From the NCBI RefSeq assembly GCF_007556775.1, contig NZ_CP041742.1:744001-808000 (forward strand): a stretch of 64,000 nucleotides of DNA, read 5' to 3'. Both the position numbers and the translations under genes were made by a program. Each line of letters opens with the position of its first letter. Positions within the stretch are counted from its first letter, which is position 1. This document shows, one piece after another, positions 54,254 through 63,358 of this stretch. Origin of the DNA: Lysobacter lycopersici. GTDB taxonomy: Bacteria; Pseudomonadota; Gammaproteobacteria; Xanthomonadales; Xanthomonadaceae. The notes under the pieces were generated by a model. That model searched no databases. It was not told where the DNA came from and worked only from the letters and a program-made list of their open reading frames with translations.

Positions 54254-55830
54254 CAGCCCGCGGCGCGCGCGGCTGCCAGCACGCTGCCGTCGTCGACCAG
54301 TGCGAGTGCGGTGCGCACGTCGCCATCGAGCGCTCGATCGCGATCGAGGAAGGCGATGCGTTCGCGGATCGCCGCATGCGCTGCGGCGACGGCGCGCCCC
54401 GGATGCGCTTCGCCTTCGACCATGCGCACGCGCAGGTCCAGCGCCTGCGCGGCGGTCATCAGTTCCAGCGCCAGCACCTTGCCGAGGTCGTCGACCATCG
54501 CCAGCACGTGGCGTGCCTCGTTCGCACCCATCGACACGTGGTCCTCGGCGTTCGCGGAAGTCGGGATCGAATAGACGGTGGCCGGCATCGCGCGGCTGGC
54601 GAGGTCGTTGACGATGGCCGCGGCGGTGTACTGCACGATCATGAAACCGGATTCGGTGCCGTCTTCGTTGCCGACGAGGAAGCCCGGCAGGCCGTCGCTG
54701 GTCGCCGGATCCACCAGCTTGTTGAGGCGGCGTTCGGAAATCGACGCGAGCACCGGGATCGCGGCCTTGACGTAGCTCATCGCCAGCGCCAGCGGCATGC
54801 CGTGGAAGTGGCCGGCGGAAATCACCTGGCGATCCAGCGGCGCGTCCGTCGCCTCGGGGAACACCAGCGGATTGTCGGTGACCGCGTTGAGTTCGATCTC
54901 GAGCACGCGTGCCGCCTGCGCGACCGCGTCTCGCACCGCGCCGTGCACCTGCGGCACGCAGCGCAGCGAATAGCTGTCCTGCGGCTGCACCTTCTTGTCG
55001 CGCACGCGCGCGTACGCGATGTCGGCCAGGGTCGAACCGGCGAGCAGCGCACGCAGGCGCGCGGCGACGTGCACCTGGCCCGGATGCGGGCGCAGCGCGT
55101 GCACTTCCTCCGCGTAGGCGCCGAGTCGCCCGGCGAACGCGTCCAGCGTCATTGCCGCCGCGATGTCCGCGGTATCGAGCAGGTCTTCGAGTTTCTGCAG
55201 CGCGAGCACGCCGGTCGCGAGCATCTGCGCGGTACCGTTGTTCAACGCCAGGCCTTCCTTGATCGTCAGTTCGACCGGCTGCAGGCCGGCGCGATGCAGG
55301 GCTTCGCTACCGGGCATGCGTTCGCCGCCGAAGAAGGCTTCGCCACCGCCGATCAGCACGATGGCGAGGTGCGAGAGCGGCGCGAGGTCGCCCGAGGCGC
55401 CGACCGACCCGAGCTGCGGCACCACCGGCACCACGCCTGCGTTGAGCATCGCCGCCAGCGCCTGCAGCGTCTGCACGCGGATGCCGGAATGGCCGCGCAA
55501 CAGCGTGTTGACGCGGATGCACAGCATCGCGCGCACCACTTCCGGCGCGAACGGTTCGCCGACGCACACGGCATGGGTTTCGATCAGGTTGCGCTGCAGC
55601 CTGGCGTAAATCGAGGCATCGCTGCCGCCGAGCAGCTTGTCGGCATTACTGCCGAAGCCGGTGGACACGCCGTAGATCGGCTGCCCCTGCTCGACCTTTC
55701 CGGCGAGGAAATCGGCGGCGCGCGCGACGTTTTCCAGCGCGGCGGGATCGAGTTCGACGCTGGCGCCGTGCGCGACTTCGACCAGCTGCGCGCGGGTCAG
55801 GGAACGACCATCGAGGCGGATCGGTTTCAT
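54253..55830 (-). CDS. hutH: histidine/aromatic ammonia-lyase (HutH-type)
   Basis: A 525-residue MIO-type lyase. The self-cyclising triad is A145-S146-G147 in [14 protein letters not shown] and the Tyr loop is [10 protein letters not shown]. The specificity pair, usually Ser-His in histidine lyases, is Thr85-His86 here ([11 protein letters not shown]), which keeps His and so favours histidine. No hutU, hutI or hutG gene is nearby; instead the gene overlaps hisS by four bases, so the substrate could differ from a standard Hut enzyme. Confidence 0.8.
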   Translation of the reverse strand: MKPIRLDGRSLTRAQLVEVAHGASVELDPAALENVARAADFLAGKVEQGQPIYGVSTGFGSNADKLLGGSDASIYARLQRNLIETHAVCVGEPFAPEVVRAMLCIRVNTLLRGHSGIRVQTLQALAAMLNAGVVPVVPQLGSVGASGDLAPLSHLAIVLIGGGEAFFGGERMPGSEALHRAGLQPVELTIKEGLALNNGTAQMLATGVLALQKLEDLLDTADIAAAMTLDAFAGRLGAYAEEVHALRPHPGQVHVAARLRALLAGSTLADIAYARVRDKKVQPQDSYSLRCVPQVHGAVRDAVAQAARVLEIELNAVTDNPLVFPEATDAPLDRQVISAGHFHGMPLALAMSYVKAAIPVLASISERRLNKLVDPATSDGLPGFLVGNEDGTESGFMIVQYTAAAIVNDLASRAMPATVYSIPTSANAEDHVSMGANEARHVLAMVDDLGKVLALELMTAAQALDLRVRMVEGEAHPGRAVAAAHAAIRERIAFLDRDRALDGDVRTALALVDDGSVLAAARAAG

Positions 55831-57191
55831 GCGTGGCCTGTTTCCTTCGCCTTGAGCAATGCGTTTGCGATTTCCGCGTCGTTCGCCTCGAACTGTTCGC
55901 CGCGGCGCAGGTCCTTGACCGCGACCGTGCCGCGCGCGGCCTCGTCTTCGCCGCGCATGGCGACGAAGCGGATCCCGGCCTTGTTCGCGTATTGCAGCTG
56001 TTTCGCCAGCTTGCGCGGCTCCAGCTGCGTTTCCACGTTCATGCCGGCGGCGCGCAGGCGCTGCGAGAGCGCGAGCGCATCGGCGAGCATCGCGTCGTCC
56101 ATCAGCGCGACCAGCACGTCGACCGAGCTGTCGGCAGTGGCGACCAGGCCGGCTTCGCGCAGCTGGTAGAACAGGCGAGTCAGGCCGATGGAAATGCCGA
56201 CGCCAGGCAGTTTTGACTTGGTGTAGTGGCCGGCGAGATCGTCGTAACGGCCGCCGGAGCAGATCGAACCGATTTGCGGGTACGCATTCAATGTCGTTTC
56301 GTAGACCACGCCGGTGTAGTAGTCGAGTCCGCGCGCGATCGACAGGTTGATCGCGTAGCGGTTCTCGGAGACGCCCAGCGCCTTGAGTTGATCGAGGATC
56401 GCGCGCAATTCGTCGCGGCCTTCCTCGAACAGCAGCGTGCCACTACCGAGCGCATCGAGCTTGGCCAGCGCATCGGCATGTCCGTTGGAATGCACCCGCG
56501 AGAACGCCATCAACTTGTCGACCACCTCGGCCGAAAGCCCGAAGCCATCGCCCGCCAGCGTCGCGCGCACCGCGTCTTGGCCGCGCTTGTCGAGCTTGTC
56601 GAGTTCGCGCAGGACCAGCATCTGTCGCTCGCCTTCGATGCCCTGCCCTTCGAAGAAGCCGCGCAGCAGCTTGCGGTGGTTGAGCTGGATGGTGAAATCG
56701 CCGATGGCGAGCGCGTCGAACACCGCGGCGATCACCGCCGGGATCTCGGCGTCGAAGCGCGGCGACAGCGCGTCCTTGCCGATCACGTCGATGTCGCACT
56801 GGTAGAACTCGCGGAAGCGCCCGCGCTGGGCGCGTTCGCCGCGGTACACGCGCTGCATCTGGTAGCGGCGGAAGGGAAACGCCAGTTCGTGCTCGTGTTC
56901 GGCGACGTAGCGCGCCAGCGGCACGGTCAGGTCGAAGCGCAACGCCAGTTCGGGCCGACCCTCGTCCTGCTTTTCCAGGGCCCCGGTCGATTGCACGAAA
57001 TACACCTGCCGCTCGGTCTCGCCGCCGGTCTTGGTCAGCAGCACCTCGGACAGCTCCATCACCGGGGTTTCCACCGGCAGGAAGCCGAAGCGCTCGAAGC
57101 CGCCGCGGATCGCGTCCAGCATGCGCTGGAAGGCGATCTGGTCGCGGGGCAGCAGCTCCATGACGCCGGGCGGGGTGCGGGGCTTGATCAA
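55827..57191 (-). CDS. hisS: histidyl-tRNA synthetase
   Basis: A 454-residue class II synthetase. Motif 2 reads [20 protein letters not shown], preceded by [15 protein letters not shown]. The histidine-A site is in [16 protein letters not shown] and the motif 3 region in [15 protein letters not shown]-terminal anticodon domain follows. It starts with TTG at 57191 behind a GGAG site. It is first of a four-gene operon with the ammonia-lyase, phosphoesterase and YdeI genes. Confidence 0.95.
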   Translation of the reverse strand: MIKPRTPPGVMELLPRDQIAFQRMLDAIRGGFERFGFLPVETPVMELSEVLLTKTGGETERQVYFVQSTGALEKQDEGRPELALRFDLTVPLARYVAEHEHELAFPFRRYQMQRVYRGERAQRGRFREFYQCDIDVIGKDALSPRFDAEIPAVIAAVFDALAIGDFTIQLNHRKLLRGFFEGQGIEGERQMLVLRELDKLDKRGQDAVRATLAGDGFGLSAEVVDKLMAFSRVHSNGHADALAKLDALGSGTLLFEEGRDELRAILDQLKALGVSENRYAINLSIARGLDYYTGVVYETTLNAYPQIGSICSGGRYDDLAGHYTKSKLPGVGISIGLTRLFYQLREAGLVATADSSVDVLVALMDDAMLADALALSQRLRAAGMNVETQLEPRKLAKQLQYANKAGIRFVAMRGEDEAARGTVAVKDLRRGEQFEANDAEIANALLKAKETGHA

Positions 57192-57292
57192 GCGTGGAAC
57201 TCCGGCTCGCGTGAGGCGCCTAGTTTAGCCGGCCGGCCGCGCGCCCACTTGCCCGGACTGCCCTCGACCCCTAAAATGCGCCGTTCTGCCGT

Positions 57293-57369
<77 letters not shown>

Positions 57370-57400
57370 CTGTTTTCCCGCCACATCAGCGGGTTATACG

Positions 57401-57440
57401 AACAGCTCTGAATCGTAATGAATAACGATTCAGAGCTGTT
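57401..57440. terminator. strong hairpin just inside the element
   Basis: AACAGCTCTGAATCGT and ACGATTCAGAGCTGTT, perfect 16-bp arms with an 8-base loop, then TTTG. It terminates tRNA transcription and may insulate the element. Confidence 0.85.
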
Positions 57441-57452
57441 TTTGTATACCGA

Positions 57453-57472
57453 TGGCCCAAGAGTGGCCCAAG
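57453..57472. repeat. tandem TGGCCCAAG direct repeat near the element's left end
   Basis: TGGCCCAAG occurs twice, 11 bases apart (57453 and 57464), and leads into an ATTCAAAGCGAT motif. Short direct repeats at this place are typical of recombinase arm sites. Confidence 0.5.
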
Positions 57473-57474
57473 CG

Positions 57475-57487
57475 ATTCAAAGCGATT
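57475..57487. repeat. ATTCAAAGCGATT motif, left copy
   Basis: Matches the two ATTCAAAGCGAAT motifs at 63231 and 63277 at 12 of 13 bases. A terminal or regulatory repeat of the element. Confidence 0.6.
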
Positions 57488-57533
57488 TTTTCTAGTTGAC
57501 GTACGCCGCTTGTCGTTGTTATTCGTAGCGGCA

Positions 57534-57950
57534 ATGAGCGGAACTGATCGCCCCAATAATAGAACACCAGCCGATCCAAAACGGCAGGCCAGTCTTACGC
57601 TCGAGGCCGCTCTCGTCCCTGTCCGACAAAAGTTCGACTTGCACCGCAAGCGGATCTACATCTTGCTGGCCGTCGCGGCGATTGCAGGCATCTTGGGCAT
57701 CGTCCTGACCCAGACATTGATAGAGACGGTGCCGCTGGCTGGGATGCCGCTAATGGCGTCATCGTTCGTTTTCCTCGCAGCCGCTTTTCTGGCTGGCATG
57801 ACGATTATTGTCGTCGAAGTGGCACCACCGCCTATCCGGTCGTGGCTTGCTCCAGGACTTGTCGCCTTGATGTCGGCGGCGCATGTCTTGAATACTCCTC
57901 GCTGGCCTGTGGCCGGCCAAGAACGCCCTCCGCGGCCTGGCCGGGCATAG
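57534..57950 (+). CDS. hypothetical membrane protein, 138 aa
   Basis: A 138-residue protein from the ATG at 57534; a 30-residue hydrophilic start is followed by about three hydrophobic helices (YILLAVAAIAGILGIVLTQT, PLMASSFVFLAAAFLAGMTI). I do not recognise a family. The RBS is weak. It is the first gene inside the mobile element. Confidence 0.5.
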   Translation: MSGTDRPNNRTPADPKRQASLTLEAALVPVRQKFDLHRKRIYILLAVAAIAGILGIVLTQTLIETVPLAGMPLMASSFVFLAAAFLAGMTIIVVEVAPPPIRSWLAPGLVALMSAAHVLNTPRWPVAGQERPPRPGRA

Positions 57951-58009
57951 CGGCAGCTTCCGCGCGGCCCTGCCGCAGCCCTCCCTCGCGCATCAGCTGA
58001 GGGCTAAAA

Positions 58010-58345
58010 ATGAGCATCAACACTGAGTCGAAGCTGCCTCGCACGCTCACGACCGAACAAATTGCGATCTTGCTCGCACTAACTGTAACGACCGTCCGTA
58101 CTTATGCAACTGCGAAAAGGTACCGTCACTTACTCCCGCGCCATTTCAAGCTGCCTGGAGGCAGACGTTTATTGTGGGATGAAGATGAGGTACTGGAATG
58201 GATGCGCTCTGGGCGCATTGCAACTTTACCCCGGCCCCCGAAAAAACGCGGCCGTCCCTCGAAACGGCAACAATTCGAAAGCGCGGACGCAACCGCGCAA
58301 GCCAAAGAGGGCCGATCTCTGAACTCTCTCCGGTGGTATAGGTAA
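58010..58345 (+). CDS. AlpA/MerR-like helix-turn-helix protein
   Basis: A 111-residue protein. Residues 12-70 form an excisionase-like winged HTH (TLTTEQIAILLALTVTTVRT, then GGRRLLWDEDEVLEWMRSGR), followed by a basic tail with KKRGRPSKR, an AT-hook-like GRP motif. Proteins of this kind act as excisionase or local regulator. Position near the attachment site supports that. A palindrome lies 65 bases downstream. Confidence 0.65.
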   Translation: MSINTESKLPRTLTTEQIAILLALTVTTVRTYATAKRYRHLLPRHFKLPGGRRLLWDEDEVLEWMRSGRIATLPRPPKKRGRPSKRQQFESADATAQAKEGRSLNSLRWYR

Positions 58346-58714
58346 TACTGCAAGCTCGTCGTTGGCGAGCGGATCGGCCTGCTTGTATTGAAGAGAGGGT
58401 GGTATCTCGGCGCCATATGCTGGATTTTTTTGGCATATGGCGCCCTACTCTCAAATGCCTAAAAATCTGGCAGTCTTAGACCACCCACCTAAACCTCTTT
58501 AGCCAGCAGCACCACGAACGCTGCCACTCCCGATCACCAAGCGCGAGGTGGAGTTGAGTATCCGTCCGGCACGATTAGTACAACGGCTTCGATCAATTTC
58601 TACGGCGTCTATCTTGAGATCAGGTCGGTCTGATTAAAACTAGATCGGCTTAATTTTGCTCGTTCTGGAGACGCATTGTGCAGATCGCATGAGTGCGTGA
58701 TGAATACGAACAAA
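58346..58714. other. gene-free stretch in the mobile element
   Basis: 369 bases with no supported gene. It holds the palindrome at 58410-58445 and otherwise no recognisable structure. Confidence 0.5.
58410..58445. repeat. perfect palindrome with a T-rich loop
   Basis: GGCGCCATATGC (58410-58421) and GCATATGGCGCC (58434-58445), 12-bp arms around a 12-base loop that includes seven consecutive T. It could be a protein-binding operator or single-stranded origin; as a terminator it would be unusual because the T-run is in the loop. Confidence 0.7.
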
Positions 58715-59092
58715 CTAGAGCATCGCGAAAACAAAACTACACGCCATCCAGACAAGAAATGCGAGGAATGCCACCTGCATCAAGATTCGAATGAATTCAC
58801 GTAGTACGAAGAGAAGACTGTAAGAACACAGTCCGACAGTCCAATACACTGCGTTCTTGATCCATACGTGATGGAGAAAGAACGGCATGTCATGGATCCA
58901 TTCCCTGACGCCATAAACTGCAACAGCAGTACCGCAGATGATGAAGCAAAAGATCCAGAGGTCCGCGAAGCCGCGAACCGGATCGACGCCAGACGCGCGC
59001 ATGTGATCCCAACGGGCTTGCCAGATCTTGTCCCATTCTGCGGAGGCTCTGGCGCTAGCCCAACCAGCATTGAAATCAGGTCCGTAGCTCAT
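58715..59092 (-). CDS. hypothetical membrane protein, 125 aa
   Basis: A 125-residue protein with an AAGGA site before the ATG. The N-terminal 40 residues are soluble (MSYGPDFNAGWASARASAEW) and three hydrophobic helices follow (LWIFCFIICGTAVAVYGVRE, VYWTVGLCSYSLLFVL, ILMQVAFLAFLVWMACSFVF). I do not recognise a family. Confidence 0.5.
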   Translation of the reverse strand: MSYGPDFNAGWASARASAEWDKIWQARWDHMRASGVDPVRGFADLWIFCFIICGTAVAVYGVREWIHDMPFFLHHVWIKNAVYWTVGLCSYSLLFVLREFIRILMQVAFLAFLVWMACSFVFAML

Positions 59093-59257
59093 GCGAGTTC
59101 CTTGCGTTTGCAGCGTTGGAATTTCGGCTTAACTGGTCGAGGTGACTCGAAATGTTCCACCGACTTCAATTCTAAGCGTTTCCACCCATTATGTCACTTA
59201 TAGGACGTGCTCTTATATCGCGTGGCCGGATAATGCGGGCACACCTAGCATCCGGGC

Positions 59258-59494
59258 ATGCCCAGACCGGCCAAGAAATCCGTCGACCCGCTGGAGCTTT
59301 TTGGCCAGCGCCTGATTCAGTTAAGGAAGGCCAAGGCGTGGTCTCAGGAGCGCCTCGCCCTAGAAAGCGGGCTGGCCCGCAGTTATGTCGGCGGCATCGA
59401 GCGCGGCCAACGCAACATTGCCCTGCTCAACATCTACCGCCTGGCCGAAGCACTTCGCGTTCCTCCTTCGGCCTTGCTTGAAGCACCGCACTAA
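59258..59494 (+). CDS. XRE-family transcriptional regulator, 78 aa
   Basis: A 78-residue HTH_3 protein: FGQRLIQLRKAKAWSQERLA, ESGLARSYVGGIERGQRNIA and LLNIYRLAEALRVPPSALLE make the five-helix lambda-repressor-like fold. It is the size of controller (C) proteins of restriction-modification systems and of element immunity regulators, and probably regulates the element. Targets are not known. Confidence 0.8.
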   Translation: MPRPAKKSVDPLELFGQRLIQLRKAKAWSQERLALESGLARSYVGGIERGQRNIALLNIYRLAEALRVPPSALLEAPH

Positions 59495-59561
59495 AGGGCC
59501 TCTGACCACAGAGCCAGGCGCTGGGGTCTAAGACAACGAGGCGCCACGTTCCGCTCACCCG

Positions 59562-59762
59562 CTAAAGGGTCTTCACTCCAAGCGCGGCCCGGAACTCCGC
59601 AACGGCTTCCGGACCAAGGCTATGGTCGTGACCACCGTCTTCGTACGTGTCCAACCGCAGACGTGACCGATCAATCCCTTCGACATCGTGCTTGGCAATG
59701 AGCGCTGTTGGCGTGTCTGCAAACCAGCGCCGATGATTGAAATCCGCGTCATCCTCGGCCAT
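59562..59762 (-). CDS. small hypothetical protein, 66 aa
   Basis: A 66-residue acidic protein (MAEDDADFNHRRWFADTP start). No family recognised and RBS weak. Composition is protein-like, with balanced hydrophobic residues. Confidence 0.4.
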   Translation of the reverse strand: MAEDDADFNHRRWFADTPTALIAKHDVEGIDRSRLRLDTYEDGGHDHSLGPEAVAEFRAALGVKTL

Positions 59763-59910
59763 GTACCGCCCGCCTCAGCAAATCCAGATATTGCTGTCTG
59801 TCATGGTCAGATCTCCATGATCAAATCGGGGTCGAACGCGGGTCTCGGGTCGAAACCGATTTACACGCTCGGCATAGCCAAGCGGATTACAGGCCAGCCA
59901 CGAACCGATT

Positions 59911-60360
59911 TCATTCCCCATCTTGCTTGCGTATCTCAGGGGTCGGAAGCCAGACCGTGATTCGACACGAAGCGTCCTCCAGCACTGCCGGTGTGGCGCC
60001 TTGAGGCGTATGCGCGTGGCATTTGGTCGTGAACCAATTTCGCTTCGTCTTGTAGAGCTCGCCAACAGCTCCGCATGTTTCGCAAGTCCGGTAGGACAGG
60101 CCTTCAGCAAAGCGGATCAAGGCATGTTGGCTCGCGCTGGCTTGACCGATATAGAAACGCAGCCCGCCGAACTTTTCCTTGATCTGATGCGCCTCCACTT
60201 GCGGGGCGCCTTCGTGATCCGTGTAGTGCTGCAACTGCTCGCATAGCTCGTCGAGCAAGGTATTCCACCCAGCTTCGATCTGGAGCGAAACCTTCTTGCC
60301 GTTCGGGGCCAGGATCTTCGGCCACCGATCATGGATCGCTGAATAGAGGGCTTCATTCAT
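59911..60360 (-). CDS. hypothetical protein of mobile elements, 149 aa
   Basis: A 149-residue protein with a KEKFGGLRFYIGQAS strand-turn and a partial zinc knuckle, CETCGAVGEL, followed by KCHAHTPQG. KFGGLRFY-type proteins recur on phages and integrated elements; their role is unknown. An AAGGGA site precedes the ATG. Confidence 0.6.
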   Translation of the reverse strand: MNEALYSAIHDRWPKILAPNGKKVSLQIEAGWNTLLDELCEQLQHYTDHEGAPQVEAHQIKEKFGGLRFYIGQASASQHALIRFAEGLSYRTCETCGAVGELYKTKRNWFTTKCHAHTPQGATPAVLEDASCRITVWLPTPEIRKQDGE

Positions 60361-60390
60361 CGCATGGTCCCTTCAGGGGCATGATTGTCG

Positions 60391-60591
60391 TCAGCAATCG
60401 CGCCGTAGTCGGATCGACCTAAAGCAATGCAGCTCCACGACCGGGGCCAGCCCTTCGTGGTAGCCGTCGATCGCTTCGGCGGCATCCGGTGGAATGGGAC
60501 CCAAGCCGCAGGCACGCACCTCCTCCCAGGTCATCAAATCGCGGGGTTCGAAGCGAATGATTTGCGCGGTCGGCTGCGCGTCCTTTGACAT
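60391..60591 (-). CDS. small hypothetical protein, 66 aa
   Basis: A 66-residue protein with GGAAG eight bases before the ATG. It lies 30 bases upstream of the KFGGLRFY gene on the same strand, so the two probably share a transcript. No family recognised. Confidence 0.5.
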   Translation of the reverse strand: MSKDAQPTAQIIRFEPRDLMTWEEVRACGLGPIPPDAAEAIDGYHEGLAPVVELHCFRSIRLRRDC

Positions 60592-60721
60592 GTCGGGCTT
60601 CCAGAGTCAGCCGGGATGTCACGGATAGTAGGCCAATCACATCGCATCAACAAGCCTAGCATGTTAGGGTTAGAGGGCAATCCTTGAGCGGCCGAAATGT
60701 TAGGCAGGAACGAGACAGCCC

Positions 60722-61375
60722 ATGCCCCGCAAACAACATACGCTTCAAGAAATCGTCCAGATCCTTGCCGAAGGTTTAAACGGCAAGAGAATCAAGCGGG
60801 AGGTATGCCGCCGCCATGGCATCACCGAACAAACCTTCTATCGCTGGCTAAAGAAGTATCCGCGGGCCAAGGAAGCCCACGATGCCGTCATCCTCAGCAA
60901 CAAGACCGGCTCTTTGCACTTGCTGCAGGCGCTGTCCGGAGCACCGGATCCCTCAGAGAACTCTCAGGAGGATTGCGGTATCAGTGATCCTTACGAAGAG
61001 CCTGAAGATGCCCCGCCGTGGGAACAGCTCATCACCGAGGGCCGGGAAACGTCCATTGGGGAGACCCCGACAACCCCAGCTGTGACTTATCACACGGCAT
61101 TCCGCGATCGCGACCGAACAGTGAAGATCCATGGCCGACTGCCGCGTGGGGAATTCGAGTTCGTCCAGATCGCCCTCCCGAAAGATCTGCATCGATTACT
61201 GAAGAAATCCGTCGATGGCAGCCTCAACCAGGCACTGATTGGCTTGGTGCGCTATGCGCTGGAGGCCCTGGATCGCGACGGGCAAACCCTGCATCTATTC
61301 GATGCCAGCCTGCCTAGGCCACAGCTTCCCAGCAAGAAACCAAGGGTCAAATTTCTGAAGGACTTCAATCAGTAG
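60722..61375 (+). CDS. transposase-type HTH protein with extra C-terminal domain, 217 aa
   Basis: Residues 1-55 are an IS3/IS911 OrfA-like HTH (IVQILAEGLNGKRIKREVCR, RHGITEQTFYRWLKKYP). No transposase catalytic domain follows. Instead an acidic linker leads to a C-terminal domain (GEFEFVQIALPKDLHRLLKK, SLNQALIGLVRYALEALDRD) that resembles a ribbon-helix-helix protein. It looks like a domesticated DNA-binding regulator rather than an active IS. It converges with the relaxase gene. Confidence 0.6.
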   Translation: MPRKQHTLQEIVQILAEGLNGKRIKREVCRRHGITEQTFYRWLKKYPRAKEAHDAVILSNKTGSLHLLQALSGAPDPSENSQEDCGISDPYEEPEDAPPWEQLITEGRETSIGETPTTPAVTYHTAFRDRDRTVKIHGRLPRGEFEFVQIALPKDLHRLLKKSVDGSLNQALIGLVRYALEALDRDGQTLHLFDASLPRPQLPSKKPRVKFLKDFNQ

Positions 61376-61589
61376 CGCTCACTGCTGTCATTCGCATGCG
61401 CTAACGAATTCGTTCCCACCCTGGATGTTGTGGCGGCGGAAGCGGGTGTTCGTCCCGCTTATCCTTTTTTCGGCGCCGACCAGAGCTAGTCCCGATAAGC
61501 GTGATGTGATGGGTGATGTTGAAAAGCAGGCTAGTGAAAGTCGCGTCGCGGCCCAGAAGACGAGTCCGCCGCAAGGACTAAGAACCGGC

Positions 61590-63074
61590 TCATGGCGTCG
61601 GCCCGCTCCCGAGATGCACGTCGTAATTGTCAGAATCAAGAGTCGGTGCCGACGCCTCTCGTTGTTGCCGCAATGAAGCCTCGACTTGCTGCAACTCGTC
61701 AGCCAAGGACGCGGCGTTGTCTACGCGCCAGGCAGACTTCGCGGACTCCTGATGCGCCTCATCCTCGACAGTTGCCAGCATCTTGGACCAAGCCTGAACT
61801 GCGGATTCTTGTCGCATTTGCGCCACCTGAAGCTCACTCTGCAAGCGGCCAAATGCCTGCCTAGCCTCTTCCCACTGGCGCTGCAACAACTCAGGGGCGG
61901 CGATCAGCTGAGCAGCGGGGGTTTTTAGCAATCCGAGGTCATGTAACCACGAACGCAATGAATGCACTTGACGCCATTGAAGTACCGCACTGCATTGCCG
62001 TGCCTGCCGACGCAACTCACGCCCTTCTTCCTCAAGCAAATTTATCCGCCTCTTGATTTTACTAACACCTTCCTTGGCTTCGTCCATATGCAGAATCGCC
62101 ATCTGCAGTGGTTTGCTCTTTTTCAAGTACAGTGCGCGAATGAACGGAAGGTCATTACGCCGACGGGCAATTTCCGCACGAGATTCCTCCGCAGCCGGCA
62201 GGTGCGACAACCCAAGCACATCACGCAGCTGTTGTCGCAATTTCCCATAACGTTGTGCCATGCGATCACTATGCCAAGACACCGGGTCCGCACTGACCGG
62301 ATCTTCGGATGGCGTCCTTGCTTGGCACCTAATTCTCTCAAGCTCCAGGTTGATCACTGCCACCTCGCGATTCAGGTTCCCGGGGGCCGTGCGAGTACCA
62401 CGCCGTTCGAGCGTGCTCGCCTGCGGGCCGAGATGAACAGTGGCTAGAGGCGCCAGTTCAACGTTAATGCCCTGAGCCAACATCTGGCGCTTGTAGCTGC
62501 GGTGGTCGACCCGTGCCGAGACCGCGCCTTCCTTCAACGCCAAGTTGACTCGCCGCGCCCAGCTCTCCCTCCATTTCTCTATGAGATCCTTGTCATTCCA
62601 TTCCCTGGCCTTGCTCCCGAAGTCGTTACCATCAATATGACGTAGCGTCAGAAGAATATGTGCATGCTCGTTTCGACGGTCGCCAGTCTTTCCGGGCTGG
62701 TGCATTGCCACGTCCGCCACCATACCTCGCGAAACAAATTCATCGATTACATAGTCGATCAACAGGCGCCTTCGCCTTTCATGAGACAGCTCATGTGGAA
62801 GCGAGACCTCGATTTCTCTCGCGAGTTGCGCATCCTTTCGCTTTTCGATGCGCTCGACACCATTCCACAACGCGTCGCGTTCGTGCATCCATGGCGCCGC
62901 GGTGTCGGGAGCCAAGATGAAAGACTCGCGAACTCCGCCCTTGTGCGTGAAATCATGGACCTCTCCCGTTCGCTCATCAAGGATGCGAGTTGCCGCGCGA
63001 TAGGCGGCTGCCGCAGTCGATGACCGGCCGCTACTGCGGCCGATGACCTGCGCGGAAAGGTGAAAGATGCTCAC
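61590..63074 (-). CDS. mobA: MobA/MobL-family (MobQ) relaxase
   Basis: A 494-residue relaxase starting at GTG 63074 (VSIFHLSAQVIGRSSGRSS). The catalytic Tyr25 lies in STAAAAYRAATRI, followed by DERTGEVHDFTHKGGV. The metal-binding histidines are in RRNEHAHILLTLRHID. The C-terminal half (from about 250) is a helical coiled coil (MDEAKEGVSKIKRRINLLEEEG, in part) of unknown role; no primase domain is present, unlike RSF1010 MobA. An oriT lies just upstream. Confidence 0.93.
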   Translation of the reverse strand: MSIFHLSAQVIGRSSGRSSTAAAAYRAATRILDERTGEVHDFTHKGGVRESFILAPDTAAPWMHERDALWNGVERIEKRKDAQLAREIEVSLPHELSHERRRRLLIDYVIDEFVSRGMVADVAMHQPGKTGDRRNEHAHILLTLRHIDGNDFGSKAREWNDKDLIEKWRESWARRVNLALKEGAVSARVDHRSYKRQMLAQGINVELAPLATVHLGPQASTLERRGTRTAPGNLNREVAVINLELERIRCQARTPSEDPVSADPVSWHSDRMAQRYGKLRQQLRDVLGLSHLPAAEESRAEIARRRNDLPFIRALYLKKSKPLQMAILHMDEAKEGVSKIKRRINLLEEEGRELRRQARQCSAVLQWRQVHSLRSWLHDLGLLKTPAAQLIAAPELLQRQWEEARQAFGRLQSELQVAQMRQESAVQAWSKMLATVEDEAHQESAKSAWRVDNAASLADELQQVEASLRQQREASAPTLDSDNYDVHLGSGPTP

Positions 63075-63130
63075 GCGCGCTCCACTTCCGCCATTTCTGC
63101 GCCGGTTTTTTTGCCGCCAGCGGGCCGCAC

Positions 63131-63160
63131 ACATCGCGCAGCGATGTATAAGTGCGCCCT
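63131..63160. other. oriT: origin of transfer (oriT), RSF1010/R1162 type
   Basis: An inverted repeat ACATCGC-GCA-GCGATGT (63131-63147) is followed by TAAGTGCGCCCT (63149-63160), the nic core of the RSF1010/R1162 family; by that family the nick falls between the G and C of GCG/CCC. It lies 57 bases upstream of the relaxase start and between the divergent relaxase and TraD-like genes. Confidence 0.85.
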
Positions 63161-63230
63161 TGCTTTCGCTTCGGTTTGCATCGCAGCAGCATGGCCACGA
63201 TACGATAATAACAACAAGACGCATTAAACG

Positions 63231-63243
63231 ATTCAAAGCGAAT
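63231..63243. repeat. ATTCAAAGCGAAT motif, copy 2
   Basis: Lies between oriT and the TraD-like gene, 46 bases before an identical copy at 63277. Confidence 0.7.
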
Positions 63244-63276
63244 TTATTTTTTGCGAATCTGTCGTAATTCACAACA

Positions 63277-63289
63277 ATTCAAAGCGAAT
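63277..63289. repeat. ATTCAAAGCGAAT motif, copy 3
   Basis: Identical to the motif at 63231; 70 bases upstream of the TraD-like ATG. With the left copy near the tRNA, it suggests a shared protein-binding site. Confidence 0.7.
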
Positions 63290-63358
63290 TATTCTCCTTG
63301 CATCAAGCGCGGATTGTGGATTTCATGTGTGCGCATCCACGAACCAAGGAGACACGAA

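Noticed and set aside
57370-57530. Integrase expected directly next to tRNA-Pro
   Set aside because: No tyrosine-recombinase frame is present here on either strand; it may lie beyond the right edge of the window.
61388-61639. 83-residue minus-strand frame between HTH gene and relaxase
   Set aside because: No RBS, overlaps the relaxase 3' end, Ser/Arg-rich shadow-like composition.
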